Shown here: positions 47,548 to 56,849 of the stretch, piece by piece
Position numbering within the stretch: the stretch's first letter is position 1
Layout: every line of letters begins with the position of its first letter
The notes under the pieces: model-generated
Databases searched by the model: none
The model's input: the letters and a program-made list of their open reading frames with translations, nothing else
What the model was told of the DNA's origin: nothing
Assembly (NCBI GenBank): GCA_965279355.1
Contig: OZ257155.1
Span: 3,968,001 to 4,032,000, forward strand
Length of the DNA: 64,000 bases
DNA from: G965279355 sp965279355
GTDB taxonomy: Bacteria > Pseudomonadota > Alphaproteobacteria > CACIAM-22H2
Direction: 5' to 3'
Program-made: the position numbers and the translations under genes

Positions 47548-48917
47548 GCGTACAGCTCTTCAACCGACAGGGCGCGGACCCGGCGCTCGATTTCCCGCGC
47601 GCGCTCTGCGTAGTCGAGTGTCTGGGTCTCGACCAGCATCGCGGCGACAGCGCGGCCGAACCGGAACAGGGCGGTATCTTCGTTGCTGTTGCGGGGCGGA
47701 AACGCGGCGACGATCTCCGCCACATAAGTCGGGACCATGGTGTCCGGCGGGTAGAGGACCGGCATCGCCGGCGCCTTACCCGCGGCATGATCGCGGATGC
47801 CCTGCCGCAGCAGGCGGCGCAGCAGGGCGACACCGGAATCGTGCGCCACCAGATGCTCGCGGGAATGGCCGGTAATGGGGCCCTGCGACATCTGCACATC
47901 CCAGTCGCCCGGGTTGCGCTGGCGTTCATGATAGGGACGGTCGCCGGTCTGGCCGAAGCCGTCGGTCTTCAGCAGGCCGATCAGGTCGCGCCGCCCTTCG
48001 TTGAACGGATCGATCGCGCTGTTGAAATGGCGGATGCCGAAGGTGAAATTGTTTTCGTCGTCGATCGGCACGACCCAGCGGGTGATGCCGGCGCAGACCG
48101 CGAATTTCTCTTCCTCGCCGCGCACGAAGGGCGTGCCGAACTGCGCCATGTTGGGGAGGATGACGTCGTTGGCCCGGACATACAGGTTGTCGCCCCAGCG
48201 CCGTGTCGCGAGCGAGAGAAAGCCCAGCGGCGTCTCCACATTGTCGATGACCGGAATGGCGCCGAACATCTTGGTGAACTGCACCTCGCTCATCAGCGCG
48301 TGCACGAAGGGAACGTGCATGGGATCGGCACCGTTCTCGTGCACCTGCAGCCAGTTGCACGGGAAGTGCAGCTTGTAGGGGACCATCTCGTTGTCCTTGG
48401 GCACCATGAAGGCGTCCAGCACCGGGAAGGCCGGCATGTCCTTGGGCGGACCGAAATAGGCGAAGACTAGGCCGGCATAGACCACGGTCGGGTAGGCGCC
48501 GTGGCACAGCTTCTTCTTGATCGGGTTGTCGGCGGGCAGGGCCGGCGTGTCGAGGATGGTGCCGTCGACGTCGTACTGGAAGCCGTGATAGGTGCAGCGG
48601 ATTCCCCGTTCGCTGATGACACCGAATTCGAGCGATGCGCCGCGATGGCTGCAATGCCGGTGCAGCAGCCCGATCTTGCCGCGACCGTCGCGGAACAGCA
48701 CAAGCTCCTCGCCCAGGATCTTGAGCGGCACCGGCAGATCGCCGATCTCCTCGACCAGGGCGACGGGCTGCCAGAAGCGGCGCAGATACTCGCCGGCCGG
48801 TGTGCCGCGATCGGTCCGGGTCAGCTCGCGATCGTCCTCGCGCGCCGCCACATTCTCCCAGCCGCGATACTGGCCCTGCGGCAGAGAGGGAAAGCCGCTG
48901 CTTTTGTCCGTAGTCAT
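47544..48917 (-). CDS. Rieske aromatic-ring oxygenase, alpha subunit
   Basis: 457 residues from ATG 48917. Rieske [2Fe-2S] ligands Cys89/His91 (CSHRGA) and Cys108/His111 (CTYHGF); mononuclear iron site in HENGADPMHVPFVHA (Asp198, His201, His206). The wording is of the phthalate-dioxygenase/vanillate type monooxygenases with separate reductase. No reductase or ferredoxin is adjacent. Substrate unknown. Confidence 0.9.
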   Translation of the reverse strand: MTTDKSSGFPSLPQGQYRGWENVAAREDDRELTRTDRGTPAGEYLRRFWQPVALVEEIGDLPVPLKILGEELVLFRDGRGKIGLLHRHCSHRGASLEFGVISERGIRCTYHGFQYDVDGTILDTPALPADNPIKKKLCHGAYPTVVYAGLVFAYFGPPKDMPAFPVLDAFMVPKDNEMVPYKLHFPCNWLQVHENGADPMHVPFVHALMSEVQFTKMFGAIPVIDNVETPLGFLSLATRRWGDNLYVRANDVILPNMAQFGTPFVRGEEEKFAVCAGITRWVVPIDDENNFTFGIRHFNSAIDPFNEGRRDLIGLLKTDGFGQTGDRPYHERQRNPGDWDVQMSQGPITGHSREHLVAHDSGVALLRRLLRQGIRDHAAGKAPAMPVLYPPDTMVPTYVAEIVAAFPPRNSNEDTALFRFGRAVAAMLVETQTLDYAERAREIERRVRALSVEELYA

Positions 48918-49126
48918 CGGGTGCGTCCTTGCTTTCGTCGTGCCGGATTGGGGCACAAAACGACCGCAAAACGTAAGCAGAAATTATGCCATGGCGCCTG
49001 CGAAATATGCGATTGCGCGGGCCCCGGCACGGCCTGAAAAACGGCAAGACGGCTTTGATTTCGCGGCACGGCACCGTGCTTGATCCCCAGGCGGGCTTCC
49101 GATAAGTAAGGCCCTGCAAGGCACTA

Positions 49127-49202
49127 GTCCCCTTCGTCTAGTGGCCTAGGACACCGCCCTCTCACGGCGGTAACAGGGGTTCGAATCCCCTAGGGGACGC
49201 CA
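49127..49202 (+). tRNA. tRNA-Glu (CTC)
   Basis: Acceptor GTCCCCT/AGGGGAC (49127-49133 and 49192-49198), anticodon stem CCGCC/GGCGG with loop CTCTCAC giving anticodon CTC (reads GAG), T-loop GGTTCGAATCC and discriminator G. CCA is encoded (49200-49202). Confidence 0.97.
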
Positions 49203-49600
49203 CTTCCGTGAAATCGGGTCACGTCGAAGCCCGCGGGTTTTCCGGTGGAAATCGTGATGAGTTGGCAGAGCACATCCTTGACGTGCTCCTTTTGGTTCAC
49301 CTCTGCGGGTTGAGCGCATCCGCGAAGCCGGACGGAAAACTCGCGTCCAGGCCGCTCAACCACATGATCGCATTTCCGCAACATCGTCGATGATGGTCGC
49401 GCGTCCCGCCCAAGGCGACATAACGGTCGTCGGAAGGGTGTTGGAAGCAAGAGTGACCAATGCGTTGCTCGCATCTCCGCGACTTTGCGGGAGCCTCTGC
49501 GGAAGGAGACGCGTTCATTCATCGGACCCGATTGGCCGTACGCCCGAGCGTCGGAAAAAAATGCGGAGCGTGCTATAACGGCGAAACGTAAAAAGTAAAT
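49203..49600. other. Gene-free stretch downstream of tRNA-Glu
   Basis: About 400 bases with only short open frames of unlike codon use. No integrase, repeat of the tRNA 3' end or terminator was found. A purine-rich AAAAAAATGCGG region precedes the hydrolase. I see no convincing gene. Confidence 0.6.
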
Positions 49601-49616
49601 AATGGGGAGGAACAAC

Positions 49617-50654
49617 ATGCGGGTTTCATATTCGCGCCTTATGGGCGTTGCAGCCTTGGCGTTCATTGTGACCCCGGCGATCGCCAACGATGGTCCGATC
49701 GCGCTGCGCGACATGGGCTCTTTTCACGTCGGCGGCCGCGAGGCGGTGATCTCGGGGAAACCGGTCACCGAAGTTCGGCGCGTCCCAGGCGGGCCGCCGG
49801 CAAGGATTGATCCGAACGGCGAGTATCAGGTCGAGCAGATGTATGTGCAGTATTTCCTGCCCTCCAATCGCCGCAGCGCCTATCCGTTGCTGCTGTGGCA
49901 TGGCGGCGGGCTGACCGGGGCCAGTTTCGAGACCACACCGGATGGCCGGCAGGGCTGGCTCAATTATTTCGTGCGGCGCGGATGGGATACCTACAACTCC
50001 GATTCCGTGGAGCGCGGACGCGCCGGTTGGGCGCCTCCTGAAGTGTTTTACGGGGAGCCTATTTTCCTGACCAAGGCCGATCCGTTCGAACGCTTTCGCA
50101 TCGGCACTGGTGCGGGCAGCTACAATAAGGATCGAACCCAACGAAAGATGCTGGAGGGCAGCCAGTTCCCGGCCGACGGCTACGACAATTTTGCGCGGCA
50201 GTTCGTTCCGCGCTGGCTGTCGACCGACGACCAGATCGGCGCCGGCTATCTCGCGCTGGTCGATAAGATCTGTCCGTGCGTCATCCTGGCGCACAGCCAG
50301 GCTGGGTTATGGGGTTACAAGGTCGCGCAAGCGAGGCCGGACATGGTCAAGGCGCTTGTCCTGGTCGAGCCGGCCGCTGCCGGTGATGCCGAGAAGGCGG
50401 CCGCGCTCAAGGACATTCCGATCCTCGTCGTCTGGGGCGACTATGTGGAGGACCATCCGCGCTGGTCGGTCCTGCGCAACAATGGCATCAAGTTCCAGCA
50501 GGCGATCGAAGGCGGCGGCGGCAAGGTGAAAGTCATCGATCTGCCCAAGATCAACATCAAGGGCAACAGCCACATGGTGATGATGGACAAGAACAACATC
50601 GCGGTGGCCGACGTCATCCAGGACTGGCTGACTGACCAGGGTTTGCATCGCTGA
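49617..50654 (+). CDS. Exported alpha/beta hydrolase
   Basis: 345 residues from ATG 49617, with GGGGAGG six bases upstream. Sec signal peptide (MRVSYSRLMGVAALAFIVTPAIA, cleaved before NDGP). Nucleophile motif AHSQAG (Ser227) and a late SHMVMM segment that could supply the histidine. Starts in the gap downstream of tRNA-Glu. Substrate unknown; it is convergent with the next hydrolase. Confidence 0.88.
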   Translation: MRVSYSRLMGVAALAFIVTPAIANDGPIALRDMGSFHVGGREAVISGKPVTEVRRVPGGPPARIDPNGEYQVEQMYVQYFLPSNRRSAYPLLLWHGGGLTGASFETTPDGRQGWLNYFVRRGWDTYNSDSVERGRAGWAPPEVFYGEPIFLTKADPFERFRIGTGAGSYNKDRTQRKMLEGSQFPADGYDNFARQFVPRWLSTDDQIGAGYLALVDKICPCVILAHSQAGLWGYKVAQARPDMVKALVLVEPAAAGDAEKAAALKDIPILVVWGDYVEDHPRWSVLRNNGIKFQQAIEGGGGKVKVIDLPKINIKGNSHMVMMDKNNIAVADVIQDWLTDQGLHR

Positions 50655-50830
50655 GGGCTGCGGCAGGGTTCAAGTCCCAAGGGATGCCAGGCCATTCAAA
50701 GCTTCGGTTTTAGCTAAGTCGATGCTTGCCCGTCATTTGGGCGTGCACGAGTTATCATTTTCGAGTGATGCGATCTCAACGGCAATCACGAGAGATCGGA
50801 TTAAACCAAGCGCGCGAGGATCCCGGACGA

Positions 50831-51721
50831 TTAACCCCGACCTGCGCTGCGCGCCAAGTGCTCCTGCAAAAAAGCGCGCACATCGTTCCAGTACGGATCG
50901 CGTACACGGTAAAACCAATCGTGTCCGCCGGGATAGTCGGTTCGGGAGCGGAATGTTGTTTTTGCGAGCTTTTCCATGTTCGGAATGAACATCCTTGCGA
51001 GGGGCTGACGGATCGGCTCAGCATCCTGCGCGCCAACTGCGAGGAATACCGGCGCAGAAATAGTCGCTAAGCGATCCTCTTGAGCAGCGTCCCGCAAACT
51101 GTATTTCATGCCGGTAAGCGCTGCTGGAGCAAGCAGCACGACGGCACGAAGGTGCCGATTGTCCATGGCCGCCCACAGCGTGACGTTTCCCCCTTCTGAA
51201 AACCCGATGGCAGCTATGCGGTCAGGATCCACGTTTGGAAGGCCGGCAAGATAGGCGGTGGCTCCGTTAACGATTCGGACGCCCCGCTCGACGACTTCGG
51301 TCCAGGCGGCGGTATCGCCGCCTGGCCGGCCTCGCTGCATGATCGCGGAATTCGCCAGAAAGTTGCGGATGGGTGCGATGGCAACATAGCCGTCGGTCGC
51401 GATCGCTTTCACGAAATCCGCAACATCGGTGCCTTCGTTCCGGGCCCTTTCGTATCCTGAGAGGCGAACCACAGTGCCATGGCTGTAGATGACCGCCGGG
51501 CGGCGCTCCGATCCCGGAGGTGCCGCGTATAGCGCGGTGACGGCCTCGCCACGGTCGGTTGCGAACTCAACCCGGCTGACCTGTTGTGCATGCACTGCGA
51601 TAGGATACGCAGTTAGCGAGAGTACTGCAGCCAGTGCAATTCGGAACCGTGTCACAAGGTTCGCGCGCTGGTCAGCCTCCTCTAGTGCGCGAACCAATAG
51701 CGCCGCAAGATCAAGTGGCAT
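50831..51721 (-). CDS. Exported dienelactone-hydrolase-like protein
   Basis: 296 residues from ATG 51721 (AGGAGAGG just upstream); a GTG at 51655 would give 274 residues starting directly at a signal peptide (VTRFRIALAAVLSLTAYPIAVHAQ). Nucleophile IGFSEGGNV, and DYPGGHDWFY supplying the histidine. The codon choice and Sec leader suggest secretion; which start is used is uncertain. Confidence 0.8.
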   Translation of the reverse strand: MPLDLAALLVRALEEADQRANLVTRFRIALAAVLSLTAYPIAVHAQQVSRVEFATDRGEAVTALYAAPPGSERRPAVIYSHGTVVRLSGYERARNEGTDVADFVKAIATDGYVAIAPIRNFLANSAIMQRGRPGGDTAAWTEVVERGVRIVNGATAYLAGLPNVDPDRIAAIGFSEGGNVTLWAAMDNRHLRAVVLLAPAALTGMKYSLRDAAQEDRLATISAPVFLAVGAQDAEPIRQPLARMFIPNMEKLAKTTFRSRTDYPGGHDWFYRVRDPYWNDVRAFLQEHLARSAGRG

Positions 51722-51922
51722 CACCCTCTCCTCTAGCCGAGCCGGCAAATGATAGCCGCCTGCGTGGGGTCGTGCCATCGTTCGTGGTCGCGTGCGCTTT
51801 GCGTCCCCAAGCATGCCCCCTGCCGTTCGATTCAATGAGAAAAGTGCAGGCCTTTTTTCAATGCGGCTGATTTAGCGATAGTCAGCCAGTGCTCAGATTT
51901 ATCTCTAGGGGCGCCGCGCCGC

Positions 51923-52453
51923 TCAGCCACTCAGATACTCCCGGATCAGCGCCCGCGCGCGGTGCAGCCGTGCCTTGACGGCTTCGCGGGTGAGGCAGGT
52001 CGCGGCGGCGATCTCGTTCACGGTCAGCTCCTCGATATCCCGCATCACGACAATGGTCCGGTAGTGATCCGGCAGCGACTGGATGGCGGATGCCAGATCG
52101 GATCGTAGTTCCACCGCCGGCCGCTCCGAAAATGCGAGATCGTTCTCAATCGTGTCGAGTGTGATATGGCCGCCGAAACTGCGGCGGGCCAGCCGCTGGC
52201 ATTCCCGCCGGACGACCTGAAACAGCCACGCCGAAAAGGACGCTGCGACTCTCAGCGCCCCGATGCGACGATAGAGCAGCCACAGGACGTCCTGAACGGC
52301 ATCGTCTACATCGGCGATTCGGCAGTTCATCAGGGCATAACGACGGATATCGGGCTGGCTGGCTGCCAGCAGGGAGACGATGGCGGCATGATCGCCTCCC
52401 CGCGCCGAGGTGATCAGCTCGATCTGTGCCGCCAATTGGATGCGTCCGGTCAT
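51923..52453 (-). CDS. ECF-type RNA polymerase sigma factor
   Basis: 176 residues: region 2 (IVSLLAASQPDIRRYALMNCRIADVDDAVQDVLWLLYRRIGALR) and region 4 (AIQSLPDHYRTIVVMRDIEELTVNEIAAATCLTREAVKARLHRARALIREYL). It begins 10 bases after the DUF2892 stop. No anti-sigma gene is adjacent. Read from ATG 52453; upstream in-frame codons belong to another frame. Confidence 0.93.
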   Translation of the reverse strand: MTGRIQLAAQIELITSARGGDHAAIVSLLAASQPDIRRYALMNCRIADVDDAVQDVLWLLYRRIGALRVAASFSAWLFQVVRRECQRLARRSFGGHITLDTIENDLAFSERPAVELRSDLASAIQSLPDHYRTIVVMRDIEELTVNEIAAATCLTREAVKARLHRARALIREYLSG

Positions 52454-52463
52454 TGGGTGAAGA

Positions 52464-52664
52464 TTAACCCAGCTTGCGTCCGACCATGGCACAGGCCGGG
52501 CAGAAGCCGACGATGCCGGTCGCGCCGGTGAAGAGGCCGGCGGCGGCGATGCCGTAGCCGAGAGGATCGCCCGGCAGCCCCAGCAGGCCGCCGGCAATCA
52601 TGACGATGCCGCCCACGACCCGGGCGACCTGTTCCCAGCCGCGAATATTCTTCCGATAAAACAT
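52464..52664 (-). CDS. DUF2892 (YgaP-type transmembrane) protein
   Basis: 66 residues: MFYRKNIRGWEQVARVVGGIVMIAGGLLG and a second membrane helix ending GFCPACAMVGRKLG, the DUF2892 signature with a conserved Cys-Pro. It precedes the ECF sigma gene on the same strand by 10 bases. A CPAC pair could sense redox state, but that is inference. Confidence 0.88.
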   Translation of the reverse strand: MFYRKNIRGWEQVARVVGGIVMIAGGLLGLPGDPLGYGIAAAGLFTGATGIVGFCPACAMVGRKLG

Positions 52665-52871
52665 CGATTCCTCCGTTTGCGGGGCCTCCAGGCTGGAGCG
52701 CCCATGCTTTAGAGAGGGGCCGGCGGGCGATTCCGGTTCGCGGAGTTTTCGTTTTTCTCCGATTTCGAACGCGTCCATGCCTTTTTGGCGATTTTGCCCC
52801 TTCCGCCAATGGCATATGCCTTGCTCTATAAATCGGCACGGGATGACCTGCGGACACGAAGGGTGACGGCA

Positions 52872-54269
52872 ATGTACGAAATCGGTGCGTTCTGCGCGGC
52901 CCTTGAAGGGGTTAGCCATTCCGTCGACCCCGCGGAGGTTCGCACCAAGAGCCGGGACTATTTCGCGGTCAGCCCGCTGCTGCGGCAGGCGCTGGCCGGC
53001 AAGACGGCCGATGTTGTCGTGGCACCCGCGACCAAGGCGGAAGTCCTGACGGCGATCCGCGCGGCCGTCCGCTTCCGCATCCCGATCACGGCGCGCGGCG
53101 GCGGGACCGCCAATTACGGACAGAGCGTGCCGCTGAACGGCGGCATCCTGCTGGACATGACGAAGCTGAGCGGCGTGCTGTGGACGCGGCCGGGCGCGCT
53201 CCGGGTTTATGCCGGCACCCTGATGTCGCAGATCGATGCCGTGACGCGACCGCAAGGGTGGGAGCTGCGTCTGCATCCCTCGACCCGCACCACCGCGACC
53301 ATCGGCGGCTTTGTGGCCGGCGGCAGCGGCGGCATGGGGTCGTGCCAGTGGGGCATGCTGCGCGACCGCGGCAACATCACCGCCGTCGAGGTCATCAGCG
53401 CCGAAGAGGAGCCGCGCACGCTCGAACTGCGTGGGCGCGATGTCGAGCTGGTGCATCACGCCTATGGCGCCAACTGCATCATCACGGAAATCGAGATGCC
53501 GGCGGCGCCGGCCTGGGCCTGGCGCGAGGCGATTGTCGCGTTTCCCGAGTACATGCGCGCCGCGCGCTTCGCCCTCGATCTCGCGCAGGAAACCGGCATC
53601 ATCAAGAAGGTGATCTCGGTGCAGGAATGGCCGGTGCCGCGCCTGATGCGCGATCTGGGTCCCGTCGTTCCCGACGGGCACACGATGGTGAACTGCCTGA
53701 TCGCCGAGCCCTGCGTGCAGGCCTTCAGCGATCTCGTCGCCGATTTCGGCGGTGCCGTGGTGTCTGATCATGCGGAGGGGCAGGGTCCGTATGGTGCGCC
53801 GCTCTATGAATTCACCTACGGTCACGGCCTCAAGCAGATCCAGAAATACCATCCGAAATACACGGGACTGCAGGGGATGTTCGGCGGCACAGACGTGGCC
53901 GGCATGATCGGGCGGGTCCGCACACTGCAGAATGGCGAGAAGCCGATGCGGCTGGAAGTCTTCTGGAACCAGGGCGAGGTGGTTGCCATGGGATCGCCGG
54001 CCATCGTCTATGAAAGCGAGCAGCAGATGTCCGACATGGTGCGGATGCTGCAGGCCGAAGGCGTCAACGTGGCGAACTCGCACACCACCGGCGTGAAGGC
54101 CGTCGGCATCAAATCGATCGACGCGCGCGACGCGACCTTCAAGGCATCGATGGACCCTTACGGGCTGCTCAATCCCGGCAAGATGGATTTTGGCGACACC
54201 GCCAGCGCCGTCGTGACGTCGGCCCTGCCGACCACAGGCTGGAAGCGCCGGAGCGAAACCGCGGCCTAA
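52872..54269 (+). CDS. FAD-binding oxidoreductase (VAO/PCMH family)
   Basis: 465 residues from ATG 52872 (MYEIGAFCAALEG). The VAO-type FAD domain is seen in VVAPATKAEVLTAIRAAVRFRIPITARGGGTANYGQS, and TATIGGFVAGGSGGMG; the C-terminus has MDPYGLLNPGKM, the family end motif. Substrate not readable. The start follows GGTGACGGCA. It is divergent from the DUF2892-ECF pair. Confidence 0.92.
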   Translation: MYEIGAFCAALEGVSHSVDPAEVRTKSRDYFAVSPLLRQALAGKTADVVVAPATKAEVLTAIRAAVRFRIPITARGGGTANYGQSVPLNGGILLDMTKLSGVLWTRPGALRVYAGTLMSQIDAVTRPQGWELRLHPSTRTTATIGGFVAGGSGGMGSCQWGMLRDRGNITAVEVISAEEEPRTLELRGRDVELVHHAYGANCIITEIEMPAAPAWAWREAIVAFPEYMRAARFALDLAQETGIIKKVISVQEWPVPRLMRDLGPVVPDGHTMVNCLIAEPCVQAFSDLVADFGGAVVSDHAEGQGPYGAPLYEFTYGHGLKQIQKYHPKYTGLQGMFGGTDVAGMIGRVRTLQNGEKPMRLEVFWNQGEVVAMGSPAIVYESEQQMSDMVRMLQAEGVNVANSHTTGVKAVGIKSIDARDATFKASMDPYGLLNPGKMDFGDTASAVVTSALPTTGWKRRSETAA

Positions 54270-54452
54270 GCGGCGGTTCTGTCTCTAAAGAACTGAAATG
54301 ACATACAGAAAAAGCGCGTCGAGGCTGCGCGAAGATTGACAAGACGTTAACCGGGCCGGCGTCTTCTCATTCTCAAACTTTCGGTTAGCTGTACAAAATG
54401 CGCGGTAGGCGCATTTCTCCACATGAACTTCTTTTCTGTGGAGCCCTTTTCC

Positions 54453-56141
54453 ATGCGCGCCTTTGAGAACCTCCGGATCGGATCCAAAATCGGGATCCTC
54501 GTCTTTTTCCTGTCGGCCCTCGCGGCCCTGATGGCGGCGCTTGGCATCCAGACGATGCTGACCTATGACGCCCAGATCACCGAGATCAGCCGGGCGTCCG
54601 AACGCACGGTCATCGGCGAGCGCGTCAACGGCACGATCCTCGCGGTTGTCATGGATTCACGCGGCATCTACATGTCGCGTGACCGTGCGGAAGCCGAAAA
54701 ATTCACCAAGCCTCTTCTTGCCAACCTTGTCCGCATGGACAAGCTGATGGGTGAGTGGAAGGCCTTGTTGCCGGCCGAGCAGGTCAGCGCCTTCGCCAAG
54801 GCGGAAGCCAATGCGAAGAAATTCATGGAATTCCGCACCGAGCTCGTGCGCCTCGGGCTTGAAGTGGGTAACCCCACCGCCCGCGAGTACGGCGACAATG
54901 AAGCGAACCGCACGGTTCGGGCAGCCCTGAATCGCGAGATCGAAAGCCTGGCCAGCATCAACGACGCGCTGATCGACAAGAGCCGCGCGGAGCTGGACCG
55001 CTATTACCGCCAGCAGATGATTCTGTTGTGCTCGCTCGCCGTTGGCGGCGCGTTGCTGGGATTTGCGTTTGCCGCTCTTATGGCGCGCCGCTTCATCGTG
55101 CGCCCGATCTCTACACTGACCGCGACGATGAAGGCGCTTGTCGCGGGACGGACCGACTCGGAAATCGCCGGCGTGACGCGCGCCGACGAGCTGGGTGAAA
55201 TGGCGCGTGCGCTGGAAGTCTTCCGCGAGAATATCATCAAGACGGCGGAGATGGAGCGGGCGAAGCAGATCGAGGACGCAGCGAAGACAAGCCGCGCCGC
55301 GAAAATGACCGAGCTGACGACGTCCTTCGGCGCGCAGATCGATTCGGTCGTGAACGAGCTTGCGCATTCGGCGACTGATCTGCAGGGGCTTGCCGAGACG
55401 ATGGCGGGCACCGCGGAGCAGACACAGCAGCAGTCCAGTGCCGTCACCGCCGCCGCTGAACAGGCGTCGCTCAATGTCCAGACCGTGGCGAGTGCCGCGG
55501 AGGAGCTGTCGGCTGCGATTGCCGAGATCGGGCGCCAGGTTGCCGGTTCCACCCAGGCGACATCGCAGGCGGTTTCGGAGACGGAGAACACCAATCGCGA
55601 AATCGATGCGCTGGCGACCTCCGCGCAGAAGATTGGCGACGTGCTGAAACTCATCAACGACATCGCCCAGCAGACGAATCTGCTGGCGCTGAACGCCACG
55701 ATCGAAGCGGCGCGCGCGGGCGAAGCCGGCAAGGGCTTTGCCGTCGTTGCCGCCGAGGTCAAGTCCCTGGCTGGCCAGACGGCCAAGGCGACGGACGATA
55801 TCAGCGCGACGGTGGACGAGATCCAGGCCGCGACACAGCGCTCGGTTCAGGCCGTCCAGCGAATCGGCACGACCATTTCCCGCGTCGACAACATCGCCGC
55901 CGCCATCGCCGCGGCTGTCGAGGAACAGGGTGCGGCGACCCAGGAGATCGCCCGCAACGTGCAGCAGGCGTCGGAAGGCACGGCCGCCGTGACATCGAAT
56001 ATTCTCGGCGTCAGCAAGGCAGCCGACAAAACCGGCAGCGCGTCGGCGCAGGTGCTGGGATCGGCTTCCGAGCTCTCGACGAAATCCGTCAGCCTGCGCG
56101 GTCAGGTCGACAGCTTCATCGCGCAGCTCAGCGCCGCCTGA
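54453..56141 (+). CDS. Methyl-accepting chemotaxis protein
   Basis: 562 residues from ATG 54453 (GGAG ten bases upstream; an in-frame ATG at 54423 lacks a site). Two membrane helices (about 12-34 and 190-212) flank a periplasmic four-helix sensor, then HAMP (VRPISTLTATMKAL...RADELGEMARALEVFREN) and a signalling hairpin with the tip INDIAQQTNLLALNATIEAARAGEAGKGFAVVAAEVKSLA. No CheR pentapeptide is seen. No other che genes nearby. Confidence 0.95.
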   Translation: MRAFENLRIGSKIGILVFFLSALAALMAALGIQTMLTYDAQITEISRASERTVIGERVNGTILAVVMDSRGIYMSRDRAEAEKFTKPLLANLVRMDKLMGEWKALLPAEQVSAFAKAEANAKKFMEFRTELVRLGLEVGNPTAREYGDNEANRTVRAALNREIESLASINDALIDKSRAELDRYYRQQMILLCSLAVGGALLGFAFAALMARRFIVRPISTLTATMKALVAGRTDSEIAGVTRADELGEMARALEVFRENIIKTAEMERAKQIEDAAKTSRAAKMTELTTSFGAQIDSVVNELAHSATDLQGLAETMAGTAEQTQQQSSAVTAAAEQASLNVQTVASAAEELSAAIAEIGRQVAGSTQATSQAVSETENTNREIDALATSAQKIGDVLKLINDIAQQTNLLALNATIEAARAGEAGKGFAVVAAEVKSLAGQTAKATDDISATVDEIQAATQRSVQAVQRIGTTISRVDNIAAAIAAAVEEQGAATQEIARNVQQASEGTAAVTSNILGVSKAADKTGSASAQVLGSASELSTKSVSLRGQVDSFIAQLSAA

Positions 56142-56171
56142 GGCGGAACGTTTATTGAGGCGGAACCGGCG

Positions 56172-56660
56172 TCAGCGGAACTTGCCGCGGAAGGAAATCA
56201 GCGGCTCGCTGTCGCCGGAGGTAAAGCCGATCAGTTTGCCGATGACGATCATCGTGCCTTGACGTTCGATCGCTTCCTCGAACTCGCAGTCGAGCACGCC
56301 GACGGCGTTCGCCAGGGTCGGCGCGCCGCTCTTCAGTGTCGTCCAGTGTTGCGGCTGGAAGCGGTCGGCGCCCTTGAGGTCCGTCTTGCCGCCGAAGATG
56401 CGGACCATCTCTTCCTGGTCCTGGCGCAGATAGTTGATGGCGAAATGCTTGCCGTTGAGGATTGTCCGCAATGCCGAGGTCTTGGCATCGACCGAGATCA
56501 TCATGCGTGGCGGATCGGCGGACAGGTGCGTGGCGGACAGCGCCAGGAATCCCGCCGGCCCTTCGGCATCTTTTGCCGTGACGATGGCGGCGCCGATCGC
56601 GCGGCAGCCGATGGCCTGCCAGAAGGTTTTGATATCGATGGTCTGGGGATCGGCGGACAT
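56172..56660 (-). CDS. Flavin reductase domain protein
   Basis: 162 residues from ATG 56660: IGAAIVTAKDAEGPAGFLALSATHLSADPPRMMISVDAKTSALRTI is the flavin reductase-like split barrel (as in HpaC/DIM6). Reduces FMN/FAD with NAD(P)H to supply monooxygenases. It begins divergent from the TPR-methyltransferase; the open frame continuing to 57338 is antisense to that gene. Confidence 0.92.
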   Translation of the reverse strand: MSADPQTIDIKTFWQAIGCRAIGAAIVTAKDAEGPAGFLALSATHLSADPPRMMISVDAKTSALRTILNGKHFAINYLRQDQEEMVRIFGGKTDLKGADRFQPQHWTTLKSGAPTLANAVGVLDCEFEEAIERQGTMIVIGKLIGFTSGDSEPLISFRGKFR

Positions 56661-56849
56661 GGCGTGCTCCGGCGTTGTCGGTCTGATGCCGGAGACAGCA
56701 AAACCGATAATCGCCGTCCTGTCACGCCGTTCCGTGGTCCTGGCTGACGATAGATGGGGCCGTTGCTTGCAGGAGAACGGTGGCTCGTTTCGGGCGGCTT
56801 GGGCTAAAGTGCGGCACTGACATCCTGCTTTCTCCTGGATCTCCCCGCC

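Noticed and set aside
49190..49714. Minus-strand frame of 174 codons after tRNA-Glu
   Set aside because: Overlaps the 3' end of the tRNA and the start of the exported hydrolase; no domain or ribosome site supports it.
52665..54083. Upstream extension of the DUF2892 open frame (minus)
   Set aside because: The extension is antisense to the FAD oxidoreductase; only the last 66 codons are family-like.
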